NCBI GenBank assembly: GCA_905182075.1
Contig: CAJIZS010000001.1
Coordinates: 434,001 to 498,000 of the forward strand
DNA: 64,000 bases
Direction of reading: 5' to 3'
Source: an uncultured Methylophilaceae bacterium
GTDB lineage: Bacteria > Pseudomonadota > Gammaproteobacteria > Burkholderiales > Methylophilaceae
Every line of letters starts with the position of its first letter. Positions within the stretch are counted from its first letter, which is position 1. Positions 1 to 13,275 of the stretch are shown here, one piece after another. Below the pieces are notes generated by a model. That model saw only the letters and a list, made by a program, of their open reading frames with translations, had not been told where the DNA came from and did not search any database. The position numbers and the translations under genes were made by a program.

Positions 1-1080
1 GTCCTTTTTTTATGTCATTTTGAGCTTTCTTTAATTCTTGTACCCTAATATTTTCTATTTGATTTCTTAGAGATAGGATTGTCGGTATTGTTTTTTTCTG
101 CTGTTCTTTATCGAAGAATTCGGTAGCTTTGCTATTAATCAATATTTCTGCTTTTTTTACAGCTTCTTCCAGTATTTGATTTTCCTTCTTGGGATTGTTT
201 GCCCTATGATAAAATGTATAGAGAAAAATGTCACTAACTTCACTTGCTTCATTCTCTATATCTCTTGGTATTGCTAAATCAATCAAAAGCATAGGCTTAT
301 GTTTTCTTGCTTTAATTGCCCTTTCTATCATTCCCAGACCGATTATAGGAAGTTGACTTGAAGTGGAACTCACAACAATATCGTAATAATGTAGCTGCTC
401 TGTTATTTCTCCAAGAAGAAAGGCATCGGCATTTATTTTTTTTGCCATTGCTCGACCATTTTGAATGGATCTGTTTGCGATTGAAATTTTTTGAGGGTTG
501 TGTTTATTAAAATATTTAGCACACATTTCAGCCATATCGCTTGCACCAATAAATAATATTCGAGTTTTCTCAATTTCCCCGAATATTCTTTTTGATATCT
601 TCAGAATGGTTGAAGCGATTGTTGTCGTACTTGAACCAATTTCAGTTTTGGTCCTAACCTCTTTAGCTGATTGAAAAGATTTTTGGAAAAAGGTGTCTAA
701 AAATTTCCCTTGTGTTCCTGCAAAATTAGCAATTTTGGAAGCTTGTTTCATTTGACCAAGAATTTGTGTTTCCCCTAAGATCATACTGTCAAGACCTGCG
801 CCAGATGAAACAATAATAACTTCTTTATTTTTATAAATATATAAATGTTTTTTTAATTGAGATAGTTTAACTTGATGAAAGTCAGCCAACCTGTTATATT
901 TTCATCATTTTCTGTATATATTTCCGTTCTATTACATGTTGATAAAATCACTGCTTTAGAGCCAGTGTTTTTCTTTAAATCAAGAAGTGCATGACTAATT
1001 AGATCAGACGAAAAGACAAATTTCTCTCTTATACTTAGAGGCGCCGTTTTGTGGTTTAATCCAATTAGGTTTAGTTCCAT
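1..1080 (-). CDS. hemA: Glutamyl-tRNA reductase (partial, frameshifted)
   Basis: NADPH-dependent reduction of glutamyl-tRNA to glutamate-1-semialdehyde, first step of C5 tetrapyrrole synthesis. The N-terminus starts at the ATG read from 1080 with the family signature GLNHKTAP followed by REKF and the STCNRTEIY motif containing the catalytic Cys. The reading frame breaks near 853 and continues in other frames (SGAGLDSMILGE, NAD-binding domain) down to base 1, where the C-terminus is cut by the window edge. It is divergent from rpe. hemB lies 5 kb away, so tetrapyrrole genes are near each other but not in one operon. Very sure of identity; the frameshift is probably a sequence error. Confidence 0.93.
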
Positions 1081-1182
1081 AATGTATATTCAGTCATGTA
1101 GCTTTATATTGTTAATCAAAAAAGGGTAAAATAGGTATAATAAAGATATTTTTAATCAATTTAATTCGGGACTTATAGCTTT

Positions 1183-1857
1183 ATGGAAAAAACTTTTAGG
1201 ATCGCACCTAGTATTTTATCAGCTAATTTTGCAAAATTAGGGGAAGAAATTACAGATGTCATTACTTCTGGTGCAGATATTGTTCATTTTGATGTAATGG
1301 ATAATCATTATGTTCCTAATTTAACTATTGGGCCACTAGTTTGCAATGCTATTAGACCTGTCACAGATGCAATAATAGATGTACATTTAATGGTAAAGCC
1401 GGTTGATAGAATCATTCCAGATTTTGCAAAAGCGGGGGCAAATATAATTACATTTCATCCTGAGGCCTCAGATCATATTGATAGAAGTTTGTCTTTAGTA
1501 AGAGACTCCGGATGTAAGTCTGGCCTAGTTTTTAATCCTGCAACCCCATTACATTATCTTGATCACGTAATGGATAAGGTTGATATGGTCTTATTGATGT
1601 CTGTAAATCCAGGTTTTGGAGGTCAAAAATTTATGCCAGAGACTTTAAATAAATTAAGGTTAGCAAGAAAAAAAATTGATGCCTATACTGAAAAGACAGG
1701 AAGAGAGATTTGGCTAGAAGTTGATGGTGGTGTTAATGTAGACTAATATGCTGAAATAGCGAAGGCTGGTGCTGATACATTTGTTGCAGGGTCAGCAATT
1801 TTTGGATCGGCAAAGATGATGATCCAAACCATTACGATACTATTCTTAAGGCCGTGA
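1183..1857 (+). CDS. rpe: Ribulose-phosphate 3-epimerase (in-frame stop from indels)
   Basis: Interconverts ribulose 5-phosphate and xylulose 5-phosphate; in a methylotroph it also serves regeneration in the ribulose monophosphate cycle. The TIM-barrel family motifs are plain: APSILSANF at the start, [22 protein letters not shown] and EVDGGV. A TAA at 1744 follows GGVNVD, but the next codons resume as [20 protein letters not shown] with two compensating one-base changes, so the stop looks artificial. A further shift precedes the end. The TGA at 1855-1857 overlaps the GTG start of gph, as expected for a two-gene transcript, giving about 224 codons, the normal length. Confidence 0.92.
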
Positions 1858-2501
1858 GCCACTTAAATAAAAAATTTGTAAATATTAAAGGAATTTTTTT
1901 TGATTTAGACGGCACATTATTTGATACTGCACCTGAATTAATTGGTGCTGTAAATTCTATGCTTAAAGACATGTCTCTTGGAGAGTTAGATGAGGAATCT
2001 ATTAAAAATTTTATAGGTAGGGGGGCAGAAAATTTAATAAAAAAATCTATTGGGCTCTCCTCCGGCAAGATGATGATTTATTTTGAAGAAGGGGATAGTC
2101 TATTTAAAAAACATTACATAATGAATGCTGCAGAAGTAAAATATATGAGGGCGCTGAAGATACGCTTAAAAAACTTAGAAGTAAGGGCAATTTTATTAGC
2201 CTGTGTAACAAATAAACCAGAAATTTATACTAAGGCTTTAATAAAATCTGGATTACATTTAGTTTGATTGTTTCAGGTGGTTCTCTATGAAATTTGATTC
2301 TAATAGTTGGTCTGATATTTTAAAATTAAAGCCTATTTTAATTTGCAACATATCCGTGGAGGATCATTGAAAATAATCCTCTCAGCAGGAACCTTTGTAG
2401 TTACTGTGCCCTATGGCTACCAGTATGGCGAATCGATTATTTCAAAAAAAGTTGATTTAGCAATTTTAAATTTGCTAGATCTTAGCCCTGTTGTCAACTA
2501 A
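1854..2501 (+). CDS. gph: Phosphoglycolate phosphatase, HAD family (frameshifted)
   Basis: Haloacid-dehalogenase phosphatase that removes the phosphate from 2-phosphoglycolate. The nucleophile motif [12 protein letters not shown] is at residues 15-25 from a GTG start overlapping rpe. The cap domain follows ([18 protein letters not shown]). Motif II with TNKPE is reached after a small shift, and the C-terminus reads [17 protein letters not shown] and ends LLDLSPVVN at 2501 in another frame. At least two or three indels between about 2080 and 2400 break the frame. rpe-gph-trpE is a common betaproteobacterial order, which supports the call. Confidence 0.88.
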
Positions 2502-2503
2502 TT

Positions 2504-4002
2504 ATGTTTTCAACCATAACAAAAAAAAATTTCAGGAATATAAAGAACAAGGATTTAATAGAATACCTTTAGTTTTAGAAAGCTTTGCAGATTTAGATAC
2601 ACCCTTATCTGTTTACTCAAAATTAGCGAATCAGCCATTTAGTTATTTACTTGAATCTGTTGAGGGCTGGTAGATCAATATGGTCGATATTCAGATTATG
2701 GACTTCCTGCTAAATTAAGAATTCAAGTTAATAAGCTTAAAATTTTAGTGATAGAGGGGGAAAAGTAATAAAAGAAATAGATAATCAAAACCCTTTAGAT
2801 TTTATTGACAAATTTATGAGTGATTTTAGGATTCCAGATAATCTTAGATTTACCTAGGTATTCTGGTGGTTTAGCTGGTTATTTTGGGTATGAAACTATT
2901 CAGTATATTGAGCCAAAGTTAAGTAAAGATTTTCTTGAGGATAAGTTAAATTTACCAGATATTCTTTTGATGCTTTCAGATGAGGTGGTTGTTTTTGATA
3001 ACGTATCTGGAAAATTATTTATTATTAATTATATTGATCCAGCGGAAGATGATGCTTATGATTTGGGACTTAAAAAATTACAGGCACTTAGTTAAGGAAC
3101 TGCAATCGGGTCCCTCACCATTTCCTTCGTCCACATGATGAATTGGAGCTTTCTAAAGATTCTCAGTTTGGAGCTTCTTCTGAATTTGGGGAAAGTAAAT
3201 TTAAACTAGCGGTAGAAAAAGCTAAAGAATATATTTTTGATGGCGACATTATGCAGGTGGTTATTTCACAAAGAATGACGTGAGCCTTTTGAGTCAAACC
3301 CATTGTCTTTATAGCGGCTTTGAGAGAACTTAATCCATCTCCTTATATGTTTTTTTACCATATGGACGATCATTTCGTTGTAGGGGCATCTCCTGAAATT
3401 TTAGTTACATGGTTGACGATCAAGGTCACAGTCAGACCAATTGCAGGCACTCGTCCTAGAGGGAAATGAGGATGAGGATATGCAATATGAAAAAGAACTT
3501 TTAGCTGATCCAAAAGAAATTGCAGAACATTATGTTAATAGACCTCGGAAGAAATGATGTTGGCAGAGTATCTATAAGCTGCTACGGTAAAGGTTACTGA
3601 TAAAATGTTAATAGAAAAATATTCTCATGTAATGCACATCGTCTTCTAACGTAGTAGGTACTCTCAATGATAAGATTATATGCTTGATGTTCTAAAAGCT
3701 ACCTTTCCTGCCGGAACCGTAAGTGGTGCACCAAAAGTAAGAGCGATGGAAATTATTAATGAACTTGAGAAGTTACAAAAAGAGGGTTTATGCTGGTGCA
3801 GTTGGGTATATAGGTTTTGATGGCGATATGAATGTTGCTATTGCGATAAGGACTGCTGTTATTAAAGATAAACACTATCATGTTCAAGCTGGAGCAGGTA
3901 TTGTTGCTGACTCTGTTCCATGAAATGAATGGGTGGAAGACTCATAATAAAGCTAAGGCTATTTTGGCTTCTGACATAGTACATCATGGATTTGCAGAGT
4001 AA
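2504..4002 (+). CDS. trpE: Anthranilate synthase component I (frameshifted)
   Basis: Aminates and aromatises chorismate to anthranilate, using ammonia from TrpG. The likely start is the ATG at 2504 (MFSTIT), 2 bases after gph; a run of nine A at 2521 then shifts the frame into [13 protein letters not shown]. Recognisable parts in successive frames: [65 protein letters not shown] and [11 protein letters not shown]. The last 20 residues end at 4002 and overlap the start region of trpG. At least eight frame breaks are needed, far more than any functional gene tolerates, so sequence error is the best explanation. Confidence 0.92.
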
Positions 4003-4007
4003 AAGAT

Positions 4008-4591
4008 ATGATTTTAATGTTGATAACTATGATTCCTTCACCTACAACATTGTCCAGTACTTGGCCGAATTGAAAGCCGATGTAAAGGTGGTTAGGAATG
4101 ATGAAATTTCTATAGCCGACATTGAGAGGTTGGCACCGGAAAAAATAGTCATTTCTCCTGGGCCCTGCACACCGAATGAGGCGGGAATCTCGGTTGGCAC
4201 AATTAGCCACTTCGCGGGAAAATTGCCGATCCTGGGTATTTGTTTAGGTCATCAAAGTATTGCTCAGGCCTTCGGCGGTAAAATTGTGCGCGCCAAACAG
4301 GTGATGCATGGCAAGACCTCTAGGATCTGCCATCATAACACCGGCGTTTTTAAAGGCCTCAGCGCCCACTTTGTTGCCACACGTTACCACTCTTTGGTTA
4401 TTGAGCAGAGCAGCCTGCCTGTCTGTCTTGAGGTGACTGCGTGGACTGAAAATGAAGACGGTTCCCTCGATGAAATTATGGGTGTTCGACATAAGCAATT
4501 GGCCATTGAAGGTGTGCAGTTCCATCCTGAGTCTATTCTCACTGAACATGGGCATGATTTATTAAGAAATTTTATACAAAATAATGACTAA
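4008..4591 (+). CDS. trpG: Anthranilate synthase glutamine amidotransferase subunit
   Basis: Class I glutamine amidotransferase that supplies ammonia to TrpE. The probable start is the ATG at 4008 ([14 protein letters not shown]) with one base missing before VDNYDSF; from there the frame is open to 4591. Catalytic triad: Cys in [11 protein letters not shown], and His and Glu in GVQFHPES. Length about 190 residues is normal. The base composition is odd: blocks I counted at 4141-4200 and 4261-4320 are 53 to 57 percent GC, against 42 percent in the start of trpD, and codons such as CTG, GCC and CGC are common here and rare elsewhere. It overlaps trpD by 8 bases. Confidence 0.93.
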
Positions 4592-5582
4592 TCAATTTAA
4601 AAACTGTTTAAACAATTTGCTTGATGGCAAAAATTTATCTGTATCAGATATGGAGTCATTAATGGAACTTATAATGACTGGCAAATTAACATCCGCTCAA
4701 ATTGCTAGCTGTATCGTTGCGATGGAAATTAAGGGTCACACGATTGATGAAATTACTTCTGCAGCTTCAATTATGAGGAAGCATTCAAACCAAGTGTATC
4801 TTGATAATTCTAATCATTTAATTGATACCTGTGGAACTGGGGGCGATAGTTTGCAGACTTTTAATGTCTCTACTGTAAGCGCAATTATTTCATCTGCAGC
4901 AGGCGCAAGAGTTGCGAAGCATGGCGGCAGGTCAGTATCATCAAAATGTGGTAGTGCAGATGTTTTGGAAACCTTAGGGGTTAATGTGAATTTAAATCAT
5001 GAGGAATTGGGAAAACTAGTGGATGGCATCGGTATTGGCTTTATGTTCGCTCCTAACTATCATCCTGCGATGAAGTTTGTAGCCCCTGTTAGGAAAGAAT
5101 TAGCCATCAAAACCATATTTAATATTCTTGGGCCACTTACCAATCCTGCTTCAGCAAAGTGTCAATTAGTTGGTGTTTCTGACAAAAAATTAACTATTGT
5201 GTTTGCAAAAGTGTTGCAAAAACTTGGAAGCAAACATGTTGTTGTGGTTCATGGAGAAGACGGTATGGATGAAATTTCTATAACAGGAAAAACATTTATA
5301 GAATAATTAAAAAATAATGAAATTTCAGAGCTTCATTTTACTAATGGCCTAAGTCAAAAGCAATCTTGAAGATATTATCTGTCACAGATTCAGAGCATTC
5401 AAAGATATTATTCTTGATATTTTAGCTGGAAATTCTTCGGTAGCAAGAGATATAGCTGTTTTAAATGCAGGCGCTGCGATTTATGTGAGTGGCCTTGTGA
5501 ATTCATTCGATTTTAATGGCACAAGAAAAAATCGACGACGGCAAGGCTTTAAATAAATTAAATCAATTAATTGAGGCATCCA

Positions 5583-5590
<8 letters not shown>
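4584..5590 (+). CDS. trpD: Anthranilate phosphoribosyltransferase (frameshifted C-terminus)
   Basis: Transfers the phosphoribosyl group of PRPP to anthranilate. The motifs are intact: the DTCGTGGD glycine-rich PRPP loop, [22 protein letters not shown], and [10 protein letters not shown] with [21 protein letters not shown]. The frame is open to 5306 (240 residues) and then resumes in other frames ([37 protein letters not shown]) to the TGA at 5588-5590, giving the usual length of about 335 residues. The end overlaps the ATG of trpC at 5583, typical of translational coupling in a trpEGDC operon. Confidence 0.93.
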
Positions 5591-7951
<2,361 letters not shown>

Positions 7952-7957
7952 AGCTAT

Positions 7958-10247
7958 TTAATTTATAAGAAAGTAGGCATTACTTGATGGCGTGTATTCC
8001 TCGTAAAAATACTCGTATATTCCATCCTCATTTTCTTTTGCAAGCATTCCGTTTTTTGTATTAATTTTAAGAGGGATTATTCCATCAGGCTCACTCATTC
8101 CCTTTATAGGGTAGTCATCTAATATTGGCCGCATATAATCAATCCAAATTGGTAAGGCAGCTCTTGATCCTGTCTCCTTATTGCCTAATGATTTCGGTTG
8201 ATCATATCCCATCCAGGTTACCGTGACAATATCAGGATTAAATCCAGCAAACCAAGCATCTACTTGGTCGTTAGTTGTTCCAGTTTTACCAGCAATATCT
8301 GATCTTTTTAAATTTTTTGCGCGTCCTGCTGTCCCAGTTTTAATAACTTCTTTTAGTAAATCATGCATAATAAAAGCATTTCTAGGATCAATAACTCTAG
8401 GAGTTTCTTCATTCATTAAAGATGATCGTAGTTTTACCTTTCTACCTTTTGCATCAATTATTCTATCTATATAATATGGTTTCTTAAGATATCCTCATTG
8501 GCTAATACGCCATATGATCTAGCTACTTCTGCAGGAGAAAAATTGCCTGATCCTAGTGCTAAAGATAAGTCATTAGGAAGCCTATTTCTTTCAAAACCAA
8601 ATTTTGAAATATAGTCAAGAGCATATTTAGGCCCAATATGTTTTAGTACTCTTATAGCAACTAAATTTTTTGATTTAGCTAAGCCCTCTCTGAGCCGGAT
8701 AGGCCCAGAAAATTTTTCGTTATAATTTTGTGGCTCCCAGTTTTCATTTGAGCCTAATTCGTTTGCTGTAATGTAAATGAATTGCATAATATATCTGGAT
8801 TTGGAGTAATCCCTTTTTCTAGTGCAGCAGAGTAGATAAATGGTTTAAATATAGAACCCGGCTGCCTTTGGGCCTGAGTAATATGATTGTATTTATTTCG
8901 ATAAAAATTAAATCCACCTACCAAAGCAAGTACAGCACCTGTTTGAGGGTCTATAGAAACTAATGCACTCTCAACATCTGGAAGTTGAGTAGCTATCCAA
9001 GCATTATTTTTTTTTATGAACCTTAAGATTGATCCGGGCTTTATTAAACGCTCACCTTCAACCTCGAGATTTAAATCTTTTTTTAACAACTTCAAACCAT
9101 TTTTGTAGACGTTAATTTTCTTTCCGTTTTTAAGGTAAGCCTCTAATTTAAGCGGTTGTGTTTTAAGAACAACCCCGGGTATAAATTGATCATAGGTTGG
9201 ATATAATCTTAACTGCTGGTTTAAATAAATATTTTTTTCTTTCTCATCCTTAAAATCCTTTGCACTCAACTCAACATAGCCCTCAGGAGGCCTTAAATCA
9301 TGACGATTCATATAGTTAATTATTCCATTTTGAACTGCTCGGTTGGCTGCACGCTGATTTTTTTTACGAATGGTCGTATAGACTTTTAACCCACTCGTGT
9401 AGACATTGTTTCCAAATTCTTCATACAATGTCTTTCTTACCATTTCAGCTACATAGTTAGCTTTTAGTTCGGACTTTGAAAAATTTTCAACCAGGCCTAT
9501 AGGCTGATCAATAGCTAGTATATATGTTGTCTTATCGATAAAGCCATGCCTTAGCATACTATTTAGGACAGATTGCTGCCTTTTGATTGCTAAATCAGGG
9601 TTTACTAGGGGATTATATCTACTAGGGGCTTTTGGTAACCCAGCTAAAAGTGCAATTTCTGCGAGATTCAAATCCTCAAGAGGCTTGTTAAAGTAAGTGT
9701 TTGCCGCTGCAGCAAACCCGAATGATCTTTGCCCTAAGTAAATTTGGTTCATATAAAGCTCCAGGATTTCTTCTTTTTGTAGCTTTCTTTCGATTTTAAT
9801 TGCCAGTAGAATTTCATTTATTTTACGTTTGAGGGTTCTTTCTGAAGAGAGGAAAAAATTTCGAGCAACCTGCATTGTTATAGTACTGGCACCCTCATTA
9901 CTTTGACCGCTGAGGTTTCTAATTGCAGCCCTAAAAAAACCAATCGTATCGAAGCCAGGGTGCTCAAAAAACCTTCTATCTTCAATTGATAGAAGTGCGT
10001 TAATCATTTTTTGGGGGACTTCTTTTATAGAAACAAAATCTCTCCTTTCTTCACCAAATTCTTGGATAAGGTAGCCCTCATATGAGAAAACTTGCAAGGG
10101 CTGTTTAGGCCTATATACGTCAAGATGATCTATATTTGGAAGGGTGGGATAAATGAGAGCAACTATAAAAAATATTATAGAAAATAAAAAAAAGAAAAGC
10201 CAGTAAAAAAATAAAAAAATAGTTTTTGAGTTGATAAAATTATGAAT
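7958..10247 (-). CDS. mrcA: Penicillin-binding protein 1A (frameshifted)
   Basis: Bifunctional peptidoglycan glycosyltransferase and transpeptidase anchored in the inner membrane. Read from about 10247 there is one hydrophobic segment (residues 7-32) and then the GT51 domain with EDRRFFEHPG, GASTITMQVARNFFL, RKINEILLAIKIERKL and KEEILELYMNQIYLG. The transpeptidase follows with the active-site RQPGSIFKPF (Ser in SxxK), then SYGVLAN and GKTGTTND (KTG box). Frames break near 8790 and 8467. No ATG is visible in frame at the N-terminus, so the exact start is uncertain. It is divergent from aroK; in relatives pil genes often lie between them and are absent here. Confidence 0.92.
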
Positions 10248-10361
10248 TAATAAATTTATAATTTAAATTTTAATTTAAACGTTTATTATAGAGTCTTAAT
10301 TAATAATAATAGCTAATATTTTAATTATTAACTAACTTAAAAATCTATCTCAAGTTCTTAA

Positions 10362-10888
10362 ATGAATTCAAATAATATATTAGTTAAAAGGTGAAATGGG
10401 TTCTGGAAAAACAACAATGGAAAGCTATTATCTAAAAACTAGATAAACTTTTTTTTGATAGCGATCAGGTAATCGAGGAGCGACTTGGCGTAAAGGTTCC
10501 TTTGATATTTGAATATGAAGGCGAAAGTGGCTTTCGGGAAAGAGAATCTAACGTGTTAAAAGATTTAGTTGCTAAGAAAAATATTATTTTAGCTACTGGC
10601 GGCGGGGTTATTTTATCTTCAAAAAATAGAGAATTACTTTCTTCTAATGGAGTGGTAATTTACTTAAAAGCAGATTATGAAAATTTGGCTAAAAGGATGG
10701 AGAACGATAAATCCAGACCTCTGCTTCAGGGTACGGAAATTATCCCTACCTTGAAGAAGTTGTTTAAAACAAGAGACCCTTTATATACTTCAATTGCTGA
10801 TTATGAAGTTAATACAAAAAATAAAAAAGCATATCAAATTGTAAACTACTTTGCGCAAAACCACAAACAACGATTAATATTAGTTTAG
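10362..10888 (+). CDS. aroK: Shikimate kinase (frameshifted)
   Basis: Phosphorylates shikimate at the 3-hydroxyl using ATP. Start at the ATG at 10362 (MNSNNIILV); the P-loop reads MGSGKTTMG, with a frame break before and after. Further motifs are DSDQVIEERLG (shikimate-binding Asp), FREREsNVLKDL, ATGGGVI, YLKADYENLAKR and RPLLQG in the lid. Open to 10888, about 175 residues. The 3' end runs directly into aroB, the usual aroKB arrangement. Confidence 0.9.
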
Positions 10889-11949
10889 GAAACAGAAGTC
10901 TACCCTATATATGTAGGACAAAATTATTTGATCAAGAAAGAGTTACTTTGTAAACATTTACCTGGCCAAAGAGTTGCTATTATTACCAATCAAACGGTAG
11001 GTAAACTTTATTTAGAGAAAGTTTGCAATCTATTAGATGGAAAAGATTTAATAAAAATTATCCTACCAGATGGCGAGGCCTTTAAAAACCAAGAGTCATT
11101 AACTTTAATTTATGATCAATTGCTTAATAATAATGCCGATAGAAACACTACTCTCGTAGCCTTGGGAGGAGGCGTAATTGGCGATATTACCGGATATGCA
11201 TCTGCCACATTTATGAGAGGTGTAGATTTTATACAAATTCCAACCACTCTTCTGTCACAAGTTGATTCTTCTGTCGGGGGAAAGACAGGTATAAATCATT
11301 CTTTAGGAAAAAACTTAATTGGGGCTTTTAAGCAACCAAAGTGCGTTCTTACTGATGTTAGTTTTTTAAGCTACACTGCCACAAAATGAGTTATCAGCAG
11401 GGATGGCTGAAGTCATAAAATATGGATTAATAAGAGATTATGAGTTTTTTGAGTGGCTCGAAGCTAACATTGAAGGCTTGATAAGCAAGTCCCCTGATTT
11501 GTTAATGGAAGCCATTATTAGGTCTTGCCAAAATAAATCTGAAATTGTAGAGGCCGACGAGTTTGAGGTCGGTATTAGAGCGATACTGAATTTAGGCCAC
11601 ACCTTTGGCCATGCTATTGAATCTGCTGTGGGCTATGGAAATTGGTTACATGGCGAAGCAGTTGCTGCTGGCACAGTTATGTCTGTAACATTATCACTTC
11701 ATATGGGTTGGCTGACTGAAAAGGATGTTGTTCGGATAGTAGCAATTTTAAAAAAATCTGGACTTCCTGTAAATCCGCCAAATATTTCTATTGAGAAATT
11801 CTTAGACTTAATGCGCTCGTGATAAAAAAACAAAAAATAATGATATTTACTTGGTTTTAGCTAAAAAAATTGGCGTCTCTATTTTGACTAGGACTAAGTT
11901 CTAAAACGACGAACAAAAAAGACTTTTGATTGATGCAATTTTTAAATAA
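10868..11949 (+). CDS. aroB: 3-dehydroquinate synthase (frameshifted)
   Basis: NAD- and metal-dependent conversion of DAHP to 3-dehydroquinate. The N-terminus [13 protein letters not shown] is in one frame from about 10868 and continues as [13 protein letters not shown] in the next. Motifs: [52 protein letters not shown], then after a break at 11386 [20 protein letters not shown] with the metal-binding His, and [12 protein letters not shown]. The tail reads [11 protein letters not shown] and ends LLIDAIFK at 11949. The start codon is not clear because of indels at the aroK junction. Confidence 0.92.
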
Positions 11950-11961
11950 AGGTAATTTTAA

Positions 11962-13055
11962 ATGGCATTGAAAGCATACGCTTCAAACCCCAAAAAAACA
12001 CTTGGAAGAAAATTTATAGAAACTAAGTCTTCCCTAAGGAATGACTTCCAAAGAGATCGAGATCGTATTATTCATTCTGCTGCTTTTAGGCGGTTAGAAT
12101 ATAAGACCCAAGTATTTGTTAATCACGAGGGAGACATGTTTAGAACGCGACTCACTCATTCAATTGAGGTCTCACAAATTTCCAGGGGTATAGCAAGAAC
12201 AATCGGTTGCCATGAAGACTTAACGGAAGCTATAGCTCTTGCTCATGATTTAGGCCACACGCCTTTTGGGCATGCGGGTCAAGATGCTTTAAATGACTGC
12301 ATGAGAAGCTTTGGTGGATTTGAACATAACCTTCAATCATTGAGGGTAGTTGATCAGCTTGAGCAGCGCTATGCTGATTTTGATGGTCTTAACCTTACCT
12401 TTGAAACTCGAGAGGGAATTTTGAAACATTGCTCGATGAAAAATGCAAAATTTTTGGGGGATGTTGGAGAGCGTTTTATTAAAAAAACGCAGCCATCTTT
12501 AGAGGCTCAATTAGTTAATTATGCAGATGAGATTGCTTACAATCATCATGATATTGATGATGGATATAGATCTGGATTGGTTTCATTTAAAGCGCTGATG
12601 GAAATCCCATTTTTTCAAGAAGTTGCTGAACCGCTCAAAAAAAAATATTCGTCTATTGATGAGCGTCGTTTGTTGCATGAAATCCTTCGCAGGATGATTC
12701 ATGAACTTATAAATGATCTCTGTCATTTCACTAAAGCTAATCTTTGTTCATATAACCCCTTAACATTTCAGGATGTTAGAAAGCTTCCGCCAATAGTTGG
12801 ATTATCTAAATTGACAAATCAGAAGCAAATCGAGTTAAAAAAGTTTCTGAGGTCTTCACTTTACCTTCATCCTCATGTGATTGAGATGACACAGAATGCT
12901 GAAAAAATTATTAAAGATCTTTTTAATATATTTTTAAATGATATTTCTGGTCACTTACAAGCGATTTGAAGGCTGAAGGTTCTGATAAAGATGAAAACAT
13001 TGCTGGGATGACAGATCGTTTTGCAATTCAAACTCACAAAAAATTAACTAAATAG
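11962..13055 (+). CDS. dgt: dGTPase-like HD-domain triphosphohydrolase
   Basis: HD-superfamily deoxynucleoside triphosphate triphosphohydrolase, probably adjusting dNTP pools. N-terminal RNDFQRDRDRIIHSAAFRRLEYKTQVF, then RTRLTHSIEVSQISRGIA and ALAHDLGHTPFGHAGQ, which carry the HD metal ligands; YADEIAYNHHDIDDG is a further family motif. Open to 12969 (335 residues), then a frame break, after which ENIAGMTDRFAIQTHKKLTK matches the expected family C-terminus and ends at 13055. Starts 12 bases after aroB, so aroKB-dgt is likely one transcript. Confidence 0.9.
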
Positions 13056-13275
13056 TTACCTCGCTTTTACTAAAATCATCGTAAATGCGATTTTATGCAC
13101 ATATGCAACAAAACTATCTATTTGTAGTAAATAATCAACAAAGTCCTTGCTTTTATGCCTCTACATTAGAGATAATGAATGTAATTTCTAAATTGTTACT
13201 TGAATGTAACCTTTAGGAAGTACATAAGAAGCCCTATTTTTTTTGGGCAACTTTAAAACAATCAAGGAGAAACAT
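13056..13275. promoter_or_regulatory. Porin upstream region with small inverted repeat
   Basis: A 220-base AT-rich leader before the porin. It holds an inverted repeat GTTAC-ttgaat-GTAAC at 13195-13210, and the word gaatgtaa occurs twice (around 13177 and 13202), which could be an operator. A strong ribosome binding site AAGGAG lies at 13264-13269, seven bases before the ATG at 13276. No function can be proven from sequence. Confidence 0.35.

Noticed and set aside
2491-2503. TTG start of trpE at 2491
   Set aside because: It lies within the gph end; the ATG at 2504 with a corrected A-run gives a better N-terminus.
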